Assembly (NCBI RefSeq): GCF_000282515.1
Contig: NZ_AKJD01000053.1
Coordinates: 1 to 47,825 of the forward strand
Reading direction: 5' to 3'
Source of the DNA: Pseudomonas sp. GM80
Lineage (GTDB): Bacteria > Pseudomonadota > Gammaproteobacteria > Pseudomonadales > Pseudomonadaceae
Length of the DNA: 47,825 bases
The position numbers and the translations under genes were made by a program. Positions 24,803 to 33,735 of this stretch are shown here, in pieces. The stretch's first letter is position 1. Every line of letters starts with the position of its first letter. The notes under the pieces are model-generated. The model saw only the letters and a program-made list of their open reading frames with translations, had not been told where the DNA came from and made no database searches.

Positions 24803-26614
24803 ATGCCTGATCTATCGCGTATCACCTCTTTGTTTGATCAGGCGCAGCGAGCCATGCGACTGGTCTGGGAAACGTCGCGTGGCTTGTTTCTGGGGCTGGT
24901 GCTGGCAACGCTGGTGGCCGGCTTGCTGCCAGCACTGGCGGCATGGCTGGGCCAGCGGATTGTCGATGCCGTGGTGGCGGCGATGCAGTTGCACGCACAA
25001 CAAGGCAATGCGCCGCTGTGGCCGGTGTTGCGCTATGTATTGCTGGAAGCTGGGGTGTTGGCGCTGTTGTCCGGCACGCAACGAGCACTGTCGGTGCAGC
25101 AGTCGCTGCTGCGCGTGCAACTGGGGCAGAAGGTCAATACGCTGATCCTGGAAAAAGCGCAGACCCTGTCACTGGTGCAGTTCGAAAACTCCGAGTTCTA
25201 CGACAAACTGGTGCGCGTGCGTCGCGAGGCATCGACCCGGCCACTGGCGCTGGTCATGAAGTCGTTGGGCTTGATTCAGAACCTGATCATGCTGATAAGT
25301 TTTGGTGTGCTGCTGGTGCACTTTTCCCCTTGGGCGCTGGTGCTGCTGGTGGTGGGGGCGTTGCCGGTGTTCTTTGCCGAGGCGCATTTTTCCGGTGATG
25401 CCTTCCGCCTGTTCACCCGCCGCGCGCCGGAGAGTCGCCAGCAGAGCTACATCGAAACTTTACTGTCCCACGAAACCTATATCAAAGAAGTCAAGCTGTT
25501 CGGCTTTGCCCCACTGTTGCTGCAACGCTATCGCGACACGTTCGCCAGGCTGTATGCCGAAGACCGACGCCTGACATTGCGGCGCGACGGCTGGGGTTTC
25601 GGCCTCGGCCTGCTCGGTACTGCGGCGTTCTACGTGGCCTATGCGTGGGTGGTGATCGATGCCGTGCATGGCCAGATCAGTCTCGGTCAGATGACCATGT
25701 ACCTGGTGCTGTTCAAGCAAGGTCAAAGTGCGGTGAGCAGCAGCCTGAGTGCGATCAGCGGCCTGTACGAAGACGGCCTCTACCTGACCAGTCTTTATGA
25801 ATACCTGGCCGAACCGGTGCAGGCGGATACCGGCCACCTGACCGTCGGAGCCTGCCCGGGCGATGGTCTGCGTTTCGAAAACGTCGGTTTCCGTTATCCC
25901 GGTGCCAGTCGGCCAGCCCTGGAAAACATCGACCTGCAATTGGTGCCAGGCAAGAGCATGGCGTTGGTCGGGGAGAACGGTTCCGGCAAGACCACACTGA
26001 TCAAATTACTGACGCGGCTCTACCGCCCTGACCAGGGGCGCATTCTGCTCGACGGCAGCGATTTGCAGGATTGGCAGGAGACCGCGTTACGTCGGCGCAT
26101 TGGCGTGATTTTTCAGGATTACATCCGCTACCAGTTTAGCGTCGGCGAAAACATCGGCGTCGGCGATACCCTGGCGTTCAACGACCCGCAGCGTTGGCAG
26201 GAGGCCGCTGCCCAAGGCATGGCGGCACCCTTTATCGAAGGGCTCGACAAGGGTTATGCGACGCAGTTGGGGCGCTGGTTTGCCGGTGGCCAGGAATTGT
26301 CCGGTGGGCAGTGGCAGAAGATTGCCTTGTCCCGCGCGTACATGCGCCGTGATGCCGACATTCTGATCCTCGATGAGCCGACCTCGGCGCTCGACCCGGC
26401 GGCGGAAGCGGCGGTGTTCGAGCATTTCAGCCAGCACAGCGAAGGACGCATGACGTTGCTGATCTCCCACCGTTTTTCCAGCGTGCGCAATGCCGACCAC
26501 ATCATCGTGCTGCAACAGGGGCGGATTCTCGAGCAGGGCGGCCACGAGCAACTGATCGCCGCTGCCGGGCACTACGCGCAACTGTTCGACTTGCAGGCGC
26601 GCGGCTACCGTTAA
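24803..26614 (+). CDS. ABC exporter, fused membrane and ATPase domains
   Basis: A 603-residue type IV ABC half-transporter. The N-terminal membrane domain has about six spans (residues 20-325, beginning GLFLGLVLATLVAGLLPALA). The ATPase domain has Walker A GENGSGKTT (about 391-399), signature LSGGQWQK (near 498), Walker B ILILDEPTSALD and the H-loop ISHRFSSVR. It would work as a homodimer; the substrate (lipid, peptide or drug) cannot be told. Its stop overlaps the convergent hydrolase gene by four bases. No partner half-transporter gene is adjacent. Confidence 0.9.
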   Translation: MPDLSRITSLFDQAQRAMRLVWETSRGLFLGLVLATLVAGLLPALAAWLGQRIVDAVVAAMQLHAQQGNAPLWPVLRYVLLEAGVLALLSGTQRALSVQQSLLRVQLGQKVNTLILEKAQTLSLVQFENSEFYDKLVRVRREASTRPLALVMKSLGLIQNLIMLISFGVLLVHFSPWALVLLVVGALPVFFAEAHFSGDAFRLFTRRAPESRQQSYIETLLSHETYIKEVKLFGFAPLLLQRYRDTFARLYAEDRRLTLRRDGWGFGLGLLGTAAFYVAYAWVVIDAVHGQISLGQMTMYLVLFKQGQSAVSSSLSAISGLYEDGLYLTSLYEYLAEPVQADTGHLTVGACPGDGLRFENVGFRYPGASRPALENIDLQLVPGKSMALVGENGSGKTTLIKLLTRLYRPDQGRILLDGSDLQDWQETALRRRIGVIFQDYIRYQFSVGENIGVGDTLAFNDPQRWQEAAAQGMAAPFIEGLDKGYATQLGRWFAGGQELSGGQWQKIALSRAYMRRDADILILDEPTSALDPAAEAAVFEHFSQHSEGRMTLLISHRFSSVRNADHIIVLQQGRILEQGGHEQLIAAAGHYAQLFDLQARGYR

Positions 26615-27567
26615 GTGTCCCGGCCGCTGCGCACGTTCGCCGGCCCGGCGACACGGGGCGCGGGTTTGCTCTGCATCAGGCTGTCGATGGCCTTGCGGTA
26701 ATTCTGCCCGCCGAGCGCCATGCTGTTGTTGTGGGTACCGCCCGGCACCAGTAGCAGACGCTTGGGTTGCTGCGCGGCATTGAACAGTTGTTCGCTGAAG
26801 CGTGATGGCACGAATGCGTCAGCCAGACCATGCACCACCAGCAGCGGCATGTGAATGTCGGCAATCTTGTCGATCGAATTGAATTTCTGCGACATCAGCC
26901 AGTTCACCGGCAGCGAGGTGTGGGCCACGGAGGCGGCGACATCCGCCAGCGTGGTGAAGGTCGACTCGATGACCAATCCGCGCACCGGCAGCGGGGTGTG
27001 ATTGCGCGCCGCGTTCTGACCCAGTTCAGCCGCCAGGTCGACCGCCACGGCACCGCCGAGGGAGTGGCCGTAGATCAGGCGTTTGTTTGGGTCCGGTTGC
27101 AGCAGTTTGAAACGTTCCCACGCCACCCGCGCATCTTCGTAAACACTGCTTTCCGACGGCAGATCGCCGCGACTCTGACCGAAGCCCCGGTAGTCGATGG
27201 CCAAGACCGAGTAGCCTGCCGCGCGCAATTGTTCGATGCGAAACAGTTGCCCGGTGAGGTTCCAGCGCACGCCGTGCAAATACAGAATGGCCGGAGCATT
27301 GGCCTTTTCTGCCGGCCACCACCAGGCATGAATGTTTTGCCCGGCCTTGAAGCTTTTCGGCCGCAGGTCCAGTTCCTGCACGCTGCCGGGCAGGCCGTGA
27401 TACCAGCCCGCCGTGCCCGGCTCGATGCGAAACAGCAGCTTGCGTTCGGCGTGTTCCAGCACCGCACAACTCGTCGGCACGCCAATAATCAGCGCGGCCA
27501 TGCAGGCGAACGCCAAACGGCGGCGACGCAGACGAGTCATGAAAGACAGGAACATTAAACGTTTCAC
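26611..27567 (-). CDS. Membrane-anchored alpha/beta hydrolase
   Basis: A 318-residue hydrolase with an N-terminal hydrophobic anchor (RLAFACMAALIIGVPTS, about 18-34) after a basic stretch, so the catalytic domain is probably periplasmic. The nucleophile elbow is GHSLGG with S169, the oxyanion region LYLHGV lies near 95-100, the acid is in VVHGLADAF and the histidine in GGTHNNS. It resembles the YqjL/BEM46-type family of small esterases with no set substrate. The start at 27567 is a GTG; ATGs at 27555 and 27540 are alternatives and none has a clear ribosome site. Confidence 0.83.
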   Translation of the reverse strand: MKRLMFLSFMTRLRRRRLAFACMAALIIGVPTSCAVLEHAERKLLFRIEPGTAGWYHGLPGSVQELDLRPKSFKAGQNIHAWWWPAEKANAPAILYLHGVRWNLTGQLFRIEQLRAAGYSVLAIDYRGFGQSRGDLPSESSVYEDARVAWERFKLLQPDPNKRLIYGHSLGGAVAVDLAAELGQNAARNHTPLPVRGLVIESTFTTLADVAASVAHTSLPVNWLMSQKFNSIDKIADIHMPLLVVHGLADAFVPSRFSEQLFNAAQQPKRLLLVPGGTHNNSMALGGQNYRKAIDSLMQSKPAPRVAGPANVRSGRDT

Positions 27568-27667
27568 CCATGCGCAGACAAAGAACGCTTTTTACCAGAT
27601 GCCTTGGTCGGCGCGGGACATTTTCGACCACCGCCCGCAGCGCACAGTTACAAAATGCTGCAACGGC

Positions 27668-28666
27668 TCAAGCCACCTGCAAGACAATTTTGCCGATATG
27701 GTCGCCGGCCTCCATGTGCGCATGGGCCTGCGCGGCCTCGGCGAGCGGGTAGACCTTGTCGATGATCGGCAGGCAACGCCCGGCAGACAGCGCTGGCCAT
27801 ACGTGCTCGCGCAGTTGCCTGGCGATCGCAGCTTTTTCGGCAGCACTGCGGGCGCGCAGGAGCGATCCGGTGATGACCGCGCGTTTGGCCATCATCGCCA
27901 ACAGATCGAAGTCGTTGGCCCGTGCGCCGCCGAGAAAGCCGAGCATGACCAGGCGGCCATCCATCGCCAGGGCGCTGACGTTATCGTTGAGGTACGAACC
28001 GCCCATGATGTCGAGAATCACATTGACGCCCTGGCCAGCGGTTTTCTCGGCAATGACTTTGGCGAACTCGGCCTCGCGATAATTGATCGGCTGGCCGCCG
28101 AGTTTGCTGATCGCTGCGCATTTCTCAGGGCTGCCGGCGGTGGCGAACGCTTCTATGCCGAATTCGCGGCAGAGCATCAGCGCGGTGGTGCCGATGCCGC
28201 TGCTGCCGCCGTGAATCAATGCGCGTTGCCCGCGACTGGCGCCGCCAAGGCCGAACAGGTTGGCCCAGACGGTAAAAAATGTTTCCGGGATCGCGGCCGC
28301 TCGGACCCAGTCCAGCCCGTCGGGTATCGGTAAGGTCTGGCCGGCCGGCACTGCGCAGTACTCGCTGTAACCACTGCCGTTGGTCAGCGCGCAGACTTTG
28401 TCGCCCACGGCAAACTCGCTGACACCGGTGCCCAGCGCGACCACTTCACCGGCCACTTCCAGGCCGGGGATCGGGTCCATTCCGGGCTTCATCGGATACT
28501 TGCCGGCGCGCTGCAAGGCATCCGGCCGGTTGACGCCGGCGGCATGCACGCGGATCAGCACTTCGCCAGCGGCAGGCGTCGGCAACGGCACGCGCTTGGG
28601 CTGGAGGACATCCGGGCCGCCGGGCGCGGTGATTTCGATTCGGGTCATTTCGTTGGGTAGGGACAT
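27668..28666 (-). CDS. NAD(P)H:quinone oxidoreductase, zinc-independent MDR family
   Basis: A 332-residue medium-chain reductase like QorA/TP53I3. The N-terminal catalytic domain has VHAAGVNRPDALQRAGKYP and PGLEVAGEVVALG. The nucleotide site is HGGSSGIGTTALML (about 148-161) and DIMGGSYLNDN follows near 215. The cysteine and glutamate ligands of the zinc enzymes are missing, as expected for quinone reductases. It reduces quinones or activated alkenes with NADPH. A perfect AGGAGG precedes the ATG. Confidence 0.9.
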   Translation of the reverse strand: MSLPNEMTRIEITAPGGPDVLQPKRVPLPTPAAGEVLIRVHAAGVNRPDALQRAGKYPMKPGMDPIPGLEVAGEVVALGTGVSEFAVGDKVCALTNGSGYSEYCAVPAGQTLPIPDGLDWVRAAAIPETFFTVWANLFGLGGASRGQRALIHGGSSGIGTTALMLCREFGIEAFATAGSPEKCAAISKLGGQPINYREAEFAKVIAEKTAGQGVNVILDIMGGSYLNDNVSALAMDGRLVMLGFLGGARANDFDLLAMMAKRAVITGSLLRARSAAEKAAIARQLREHVWPALSAGRCLPIIDKVYPLAEAAQAHAHMEAGDHIGKIVLQVA

Positions 28667-28737
28667 TTCGGTTCCTCCTGGTAAAGGTGTGTGTAGATGG
28701 GAGTCGTGCAGCGCTCGATAAATTCAGGTCGATCCGG

Positions 28738-30012
28738 TTAACCCTGTGGCAGTGAGCTTGTTCGCGTAGGCGCCGTGGTGCTCAGTGAGGTGTTTTCAGA
28801 CGGATTGCTATCGCGAGCAGGCTCACTCCTACAGTGGCTTGCGTGTTTCCATGCATATGCGGCTTGCTCCAACATCAGCGCCACGACGATTGCGCCAGCG
28901 GCAATCAGGAACAGCAAGGCGTGATGGCCGCCCGAGGCATTGAACAGCGCCGAATAAGCAAACCCGGCCAGCGCCTGAAAGGAGGCAAACGACACCGTGG
29001 CGCGGCTCCAGGCAATTTGTTGGCGATGATGTTCCGGGACCAGTTCATGCACGCGAGCCAGGGCCAGGGGGACGATGCCGGGCGGAAAAGAGCCGAGTAT
29101 CACCGCAAGCAGCGCCAGCGCCAGGAACGAATGGGCCACCGCCAGCAAACCAAGGGCAAGCGCCTGCACCACCAGCACCAGGCGAATGCTCCAGAGCGCG
29201 CCAAAGCGATCCGCCAGAAAGCCATAACTCACCGGCCCGACAATTGCCCCCAAGCCATACATCACCCACACCAGCGCACCGACATGCGCGCCGGCGCCGA
29301 GCCCACGGGCGACGTAATCGACCAGAAAGACCATGGCCGGTACCAGGCCCGCCGCCATGAATGCATATTGGGCGAACAACAGATAAACGCCGGGCGGTGT
29401 CGGCTGAGCCACCGCGCTGTGTGGCGCGGCAACAGGATGTGGCAGATCAGTCGGCCAGCCGAACCAACTCAGCGCCGTCAGCACCAGCGACAAGGCGCCG
29501 AGCCCCAGCCAAGTGGCTTGCAACCCCAGGCTCAACAGCGGCGGAACAATTGTCCCGGAGCCGGCGATGCCCAGGCCAATGCCGAGAAAAATCGCTCCAC
29601 TGGCCAGCCCCCGACGCGCCACCGGCACATGCGGCAGCACGTTGGCGGCGACCAGCACCATGATCGCGCCACCGGCGACCCCCGACAGCAGGCGCCAGCC
29701 GAAAAACCAACTCAGCGACAGCGGATACGCACAGGCAAAAAACGCTGCCGTCACCGCCAGCATCATCAGGCGCAGCGATGTTTTGTTACCCAGAAGTCGC
29801 GCCAGCGGTCGGCCGAGCAGGGCGCCGATCAGATAGCCGACCAGATTGGCGGCGCCGAGGTAGACCACGTCACTGGCGGCAAACCACTGCGCCTGAATCA
29901 GCGAAGGAATCAACGGTGTGTAGGCAAAGCGCGCCAGACCGATGCTGACCAGGCTGGCGCAGAGCCCGGCGAAGATCGGCAGCCAGACGCCGGTCGAGGA
30001 TGAGGTACGCAT
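28738..30012 (-). CDS. MFS transporter, YbfB/YjiJ type, with REPIN-encoded tail
   Basis: A 424-residue transporter with about 12 spans. The start RTSSSTGVWLPIFAGLCASL leads to the YbfB/YjiJ-type block IGLARFAYTPLIP, and the second half begins around residue 215. The last span ends near LMLEQAAYAWKH. The remaining 35 or so residues are hydrophilic and low complexity, encoded by REP DNA (28807-28834 and a decayed partner at 28744-28772), so the original stop seems to have been lost to the repeat. The substrate is unknown. It is divergent from a LysR gene that probably controls it. Confidence 0.85.
   Translation of the reverse strand: MRTSSSTGVWLPIFAGLCASLVSIGLARFAYTPLIPSLIQAQWFAASDVVYLGAANLVGYLIGALLGRPLARLLGNKTSLRLMMLAVTAAFFACAYPLSLSWFFGWRLLSGVAGGAIMVLVAANVLPHVPVARRGLASGAIFLGIGLGIAGSGTIVPPLLSLGLQATWLGLGALSLVLTALSWFGWPTDLPHPVAAPHSAVAQPTPPGVYLLFAQYAFMAAGLVPAMVFLVDYVARGLGAGAHVGALVWVMYGLGAIVGPVSYGFLADRFGALWSIRLVLVVQALALGLLAVAHSFLALALLAVILGSFPPGIVPLALARVHELVPEHHRQQIAWSRATVSFASFQALAGFAYSALFNASGGHHALLFLIAAGAIVVALMLEQAAYAWKHASHCRSEPARDSNPSENTSLSTTAPTRTSSLPQG
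28744..28834. repeat. REPIN overlapping the 3' end of an MFS gene
   Basis: A standard REP (GCTATCGCGAGCAGGCTCAC through CTCCTACAG, 28807-28834) faces a decayed inverted copy (CTGTGGCAGTGAGCTTGTTC at 28744-28763 and onward to 28772). Both arms lie inside the MFS reading frame and encode its last 30 residues. Confidence 0.75.
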
Positions 30013-30123
30013 AATGGCGATTCCGAGGAAGGTTTATGGCGCCCAGCTTATCGGCTATCGTTGCGGCGATAATGCAGCGAATTGGCGGCACACTGATGCA
30101 GATTTGCATCATCAGGAGTTTCT

Positions 30124-30999
30124 ATGAATTGGGATGATGCGCGGGTATTTCTCGCCGTTTGTCGCGAGTCCACATTGCGCGGCGCGGCGCGCGTTCTGGG
30201 GGTAGATCAGGCCACCGTCGGCCGGCGTGTCACCGCGCTGGAAAAATCCCTTGGCGCGACCTTGTTCTTGCGCACTTCCGACGGCTACGCACTGACGGCG
30301 GTTGGCGAAGCGGCACTGAAAAGTGTGGAAAAAATGGAGCATTCGGCGCTGGAACTGGAGCGGCAGATTCAGGGCCTCGATGATCGTCTGACCGGCAACG
30401 TGCGGATCAGCACCACCGATTCGCTCGCCATCGACTTTCTGATCCCGGCCATCGCCAGGCTGCACGAGCAACACCCGGATGTGCGCGTGCAACTGGACGC
30501 GTCGACGCAGATTCTCAGCCTGGCCAAACGCGAAGCCGACATCGCCGTGCGCAACACCCGGCCGGACAATCCGGATTTGATCGCGCGACGGATCGCTCGT
30601 TGGCCGGTGGGGTTGTTCGCGTCCCAGGCTTATGTCGACGCCAAGGGAATTCCGCAGCCGAATTCAGCGTTCGAGGGCCATGATCTGGTGGTCTATCAAC
30701 CGTACTTGCAGGGCAACAAAGACCTGACCCTTGTCTCTGAACCGCTGAATCGCGGGCGCATTGTCGCCGGGCTCGGCTCCAGCCTGTTGGTGCGCCGCTC
30801 TATTGCGGCAGGCCTGGGTGTAGGAGAAATTCCCGTGTACATGGGCGAGCGCGATGGTTTGGTCAGGCTCTGGCCAGAGCGGACGCGGCCATTGCCCTAC
30901 GAGGTCTGGCTGGTGACCCACGCGGATCTGCGCCATACCGCGCGGGTGAGGGCGGTGATCGAGCAAATTGTAGAGGCGTTTGCGGCGCAGAACGAATAG
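30124..30999 (+). CDS. LysR-family transcriptional regulator, divergent from MFS gene
   Basis: A 291-residue regulator. The N-terminal winged helix (1-60: WDDARVFLAVCRESTLRGAA and the recognition region VDQATVGRRVTALEKSLG) is followed by a linker helix and a periplasmic-binding-fold effector domain (about 90-290, starting VRISTTDSLAIDFL). The gene is divergent from the MFS transporter gene with 111 bases between, the usual LysR layout for control of the neighbour. Its effector is unknown. Confidence 0.9.
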   Translation: MNWDDARVFLAVCRESTLRGAARVLGVDQATVGRRVTALEKSLGATLFLRTSDGYALTAVGEAALKSVEKMEHSALELERQIQGLDDRLTGNVRISTTDSLAIDFLIPAIARLHEQHPDVRVQLDASTQILSLAKREADIAVRNTRPDNPDLIARRIARWPVGLFASQAYVDAKGIPQPNSAFEGHDLVVYQPYLQGNKDLTLVSEPLNRGRIVAGLGSSLLVRRSIAAGLGVGEIPVYMGERDGLVRLWPERTRPLPYEVWLVTHADLRHTARVRAVIEQIVEAFAAQNE

Positions 31000-31181
31000 T
31001 GGCGGGGCTGTTCTGGCAAGGCTACATCGCCTGACGAAACAGCCTACAGCAGAGGCAGAATCGGCCGGCTTGTCAGGTTTTTGGAAGGGTTCTATCGTTT
31101 CGACAGCTCGGTAAGAGACGCAGGTCTCGTACTGATGTGATGTAACAGGGACGGTATCGGTAGACCCAGGAAGGTGTCGAA

Positions 31182-31709
31182 TTGAAAACCATGCAAATCA
31201 GTCAATCTCCAGTCAGTGACGTAACGAGCAAAGGTCGGAACCCCCAAGCCATGAACGCTATCAGTCGTGAAGAATTCAATGCCAGGATCGAGACCATTGA
31301 AACAAGGATGGATGCTCGGCTGGACGCTGTGTCGGCAAAAATCGACGGGTTTCTCTCGGTTCAGGCAGGGCGCGACAAGACCCAAGCCGAACGCGAAAAC
31401 ACTCAAGTCGAACGAGAAAAAACTCAAACCGAACGAGACAAGCGCTACGACCTGATCGCTCAGGAGATGCACGAACTTGCCCGAGGAGCGCAGGAGGCTG
31501 CCCGGCAAGGCGCTACGGTAAAGGCCAATGTCTGGGCTGCAACGGCCGTCCAGTTACTGGGCATAGTCGCCATTGTCGTCGGCTCTTATTACGCCAACCA
31601 GGCCAACATGTATGTAGCGATTCAAAGCACCCTGACGGCCATTCAGGCCGGCAAGGAGTTCAGTGTTCCCACGCCGTTCATGTTGCCATTGCCCACACCG
31701 CCACAATAA
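31182..31709 (+). CDS. Coiled-coil membrane protein with heptad repeats
   Basis: A 175-residue protein. An N-terminal helical part (REEFNARIETIETRMDARLD) leads into three direct seven-residue repeats, DKTQAER, ENTQVER and EKTQTER (residues 65-85), then a helical stretch and one membrane span (VQLLGIVAIVVGSYYAN, about 126-142). It probably forms a coiled-coil oligomer anchored in the membrane; no function is assigned. The TTG at 31182 has AGGAAGG (31168-31174) seven bases upstream; the ATG at 31191 is an alternative but its spacing is poor. A terminator follows at once. Confidence 0.7.
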   Translation: MKTMQISQSPVSDVTSKGRNPQAMNAISREEFNARIETIETRMDARLDAVSAKIDGFLSVQAGRDKTQAERENTQVEREKTQTERDKRYDLIAQEMHELARGAQEAARQGATVKANVWAATAVQLLGIVAIVVGSYYANQANMYVAIQSTLTAIQAGKEFSVPTPFMLPLPTPPQ

Positions 31710-31738
31710 AAAACGGCCTTCAAGGAAGGCCGTTTTTT
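31708..31738. terminator. Bidirectional rho-independent terminator
   Basis: AAAAAACGGCCTTC (31708-31721) and GAAGGCCGTTTTTT (31725-31738) are perfect complements around AAG. It serves the coiled-coil gene and the leftward pirin gene. Confidence 0.93.
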
Positions 31739-31758
31739 GTGGGCGTTAAAACACCGCA

Positions 31759-32481
31759 TCATGGCATCTGCGGCAACTCCTGCGGCCGCAGATCAAACAC
31801 CAGTACTTCGGCATCCACGCCATTGCTCAAGGTCAGCGCCTGTTCTTCACGAACCCGTACGCCATCGCCTTCCTGCAATTGCACGCCATTGAGTTCAACA
31901 CGGCCACGTGCCACATGCACGTAGGCATAACGGTCAGCCGCCAATTTGAGCGTGGCGCTTTCCTTGCCATCGAACAGGCCGGCAAACACCCGTGCATCCT
32001 GACGGACTTTCAACGAACCTTGTTTACCGTCGGGCGAAATGATCAGTTGCAAGCGACCACGTTTCTGCTCGGCGCTGAAGTGCTCCTGCTGATAGCGCGG
32101 TTTGGCGCCGCTGACTTCCGGCACAATCCAGATCTGCAAAAAGTGCACAGGCTGGCTCGCCGAATGGTTGAACTCGCTGTGCGCCACGCCGCTGCCGGCG
32201 CTCATCAGTTGTACGTCGCCAGGGCGGATCACTGAACCGGTGCCAAGGGTGTCCTTGTGTTCCAGTGCGCCTTCCAGCACGTAGGAAAAAATCTCCATGT
32301 CGCGGTGCGGGTGTTGGCCGAAGCCCTTGCCGGCCGCGACGCGGTCGTCATTGATCACCAACAGGTCGGAGAAACCCTGCTCACGCGGATCGCGGTAGCT
32401 GGCGAAAGAGAAGGTGTGGAACGACTTCAACCAGCCGTGATTGGCGAGGCCACGATCGGAGGCTTTGCGAAGAGTCAGCAT
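31759..32481 (-). CDS. Pirin-family bicupin (YhhW-like)
   Basis: A 240-residue bicupin. The metal site of the first cupin is complete: H57 and H59 (GFGQHPHRDMEIFSYVLEG), H101 and E103 (GVAHSEFNH). Bacterial pirins of this length (E. coli YhhW) can show quercetin dioxygenase activity, and others act as redox-sensing partners; which applies here is unknown. CAGGAG lies nine bases before the ATG. It is divergent from the GlxA-type regulator gene, with 222 bases between that hold no other gene. Confidence 0.88.
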   Translation of the reverse strand: MLTLRKASDRGLANHGWLKSFHTFSFASYRDPREQGFSDLLVINDDRVAAGKGFGQHPHRDMEIFSYVLEGALEHKDTLGTGSVIRPGDVQLMSAGSGVAHSEFNHSASQPVHFLQIWIVPEVSGAKPRYQQEHFSAEQKRGRLQLIISPDGKQGSLKVRQDARVFAGLFDGKESATLKLAADRYAYVHVARGRVELNGVQLQEGDGVRVREEQALTLSNGVDAEVLVFDLRPQELPQMP

Positions 32482-32703
32482 GATGAAATCTCCTGGGGGG
32501 ACGTGAATTCGTCCGAGTGAGGAGAAGCTTACTGGTTACCATCCAATGCAATAAGTAGATGAAAATTGAAAGACTGTCCCGTTCAGGTTGACAGTAATGC
32601 GCAGCAGTTCACGCATTTTTTTCCGTCAACCGCGCTGCACTTGGCCATAATGCTCAGCCTGCTTGATGCGTTCATTTATTTTTGATTTCAGCGATGGCTC
32701 CCC

Positions 32704-33654
32704 ATGAAAACCGTGGCAATGGTGTTGTTCCCCGACTTTCTCCTGCTCGACATGGCCGGGCCGATGGAGGTCTTCTCGGTTGCCAACCGCTATCTCAAGC
32801 CTGAGTCGCATTACCAACTGACGACATTGGGCACCGAGCACGGGCCGCTGCGTGCATCCAACGGTGTGCTGGTACACACCGACCGTCATATTGATCAGGC
32901 GCAGGAGCACCATGATTTGTTGCTGGTGCCGGGCGGTCCGGGGGCCTACAACGAAAAACACCCACCGTTGCTCGACTGGTTGCAAGGGGCGGTCCGGCGT
33001 GCCGAGCGCTACGGATCGATCTGTACCGGGGCGTTCGTGCTCGGTCACGCCGGTTTGCTCGATGGCTACCGAGTGACTACGCACTGGAGCTACACCGAGC
33101 GCCTGATCAAGGGGTTCCCCAAGGCCAACGTCACGACCGATCAGATCTTTGTCGAGGATCGCAACCTGATCACTTCAGGCGGTGTGACCGCAGGGATCGA
33201 CCTGGCCTTGGCCGTCGTCGCCCGCGATCACGGGAAAAAGGTCGCGCAGGATGTTGCCAAAGTGTTGCTGGTGGTGATGAAACGCCAGGGCGGCCAGGCG
33301 CAGTTCAGCCCCTTGATGGCGGCGGTTGCACCGCAGGAAACACCGATCACCCGCGTGCAGAACTTCGTCCTGGAGCACATTGACGAAGCCTTCAGCGTCG
33401 AGCGCATGGCCGGGTTGGCCAACATGAGCGCGCGGCACTTCGCTCGCGTGTTCACCCGCGATGTCGACATGACCCCGATGGAGTTTCTGCAAAGCGCGCG
33501 CATCGACTGCGCGCGAAGCCTGCTGGAAACCAGCGAACTGCCCTTGAAAACCGTGGCCTATAAAAGCGGTTTCGGCAGCGTGCGGCACATGCGTTTCCTG
33601 TTCGCTGAAAAGCTCGGCCTGACCCCCGCGCAGTACCGCGAACAGTTCAGCTAG
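32704..33654 (+). CDS. GlxA-type transcriptional regulator (DJ-1/PfpI domain plus AraC HTH)
   Basis: A 316-residue regulator. Residues 1-190 form a class I amidotransferase-like DJ-1/PfpI domain, with C107 in the elbow GSICTGAFVLGHAGLLDG. Residues 215-316 form an AraC double helix-turn-helix (MAGLANMSARHFARVFTRDV and KTVAYKSGFGSVRHMRFLF). These proteins usually sense a small amine or amide metabolite and are not enzymes. The target is unknown; the pirin gene is the nearest divergent unit. Confidence 0.9.
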   Translation: MKTVAMVLFPDFLLLDMAGPMEVFSVANRYLKPESHYQLTTLGTEHGPLRASNGVLVHTDRHIDQAQEHHDLLLVPGGPGAYNEKHPPLLDWLQGAVRRAERYGSICTGAFVLGHAGLLDGYRVTTHWSYTERLIKGFPKANVTTDQIFVEDRNLITSGGVTAGIDLALAVVARDHGKKVAQDVAKVLLVVMKRQGGQAQFSPLMAAVAPQETPITRVQNFVLEHIDEAFSVERMAGLANMSARHFARVFTRDVDMTPMEFLQSARIDCARSLLETSELPLKTVAYKSGFGSVRHMRFLFAEKLGLTPAQYREQFS

Positions 33655-33735
33655 AGCGGTTCTGTCCGTTTCGCGCACCCGGATGTCCGTGCTGCGCCCC
33701 GCGTGGCAGTTGTCCCGTCACCCGAGGCTGCCAAG

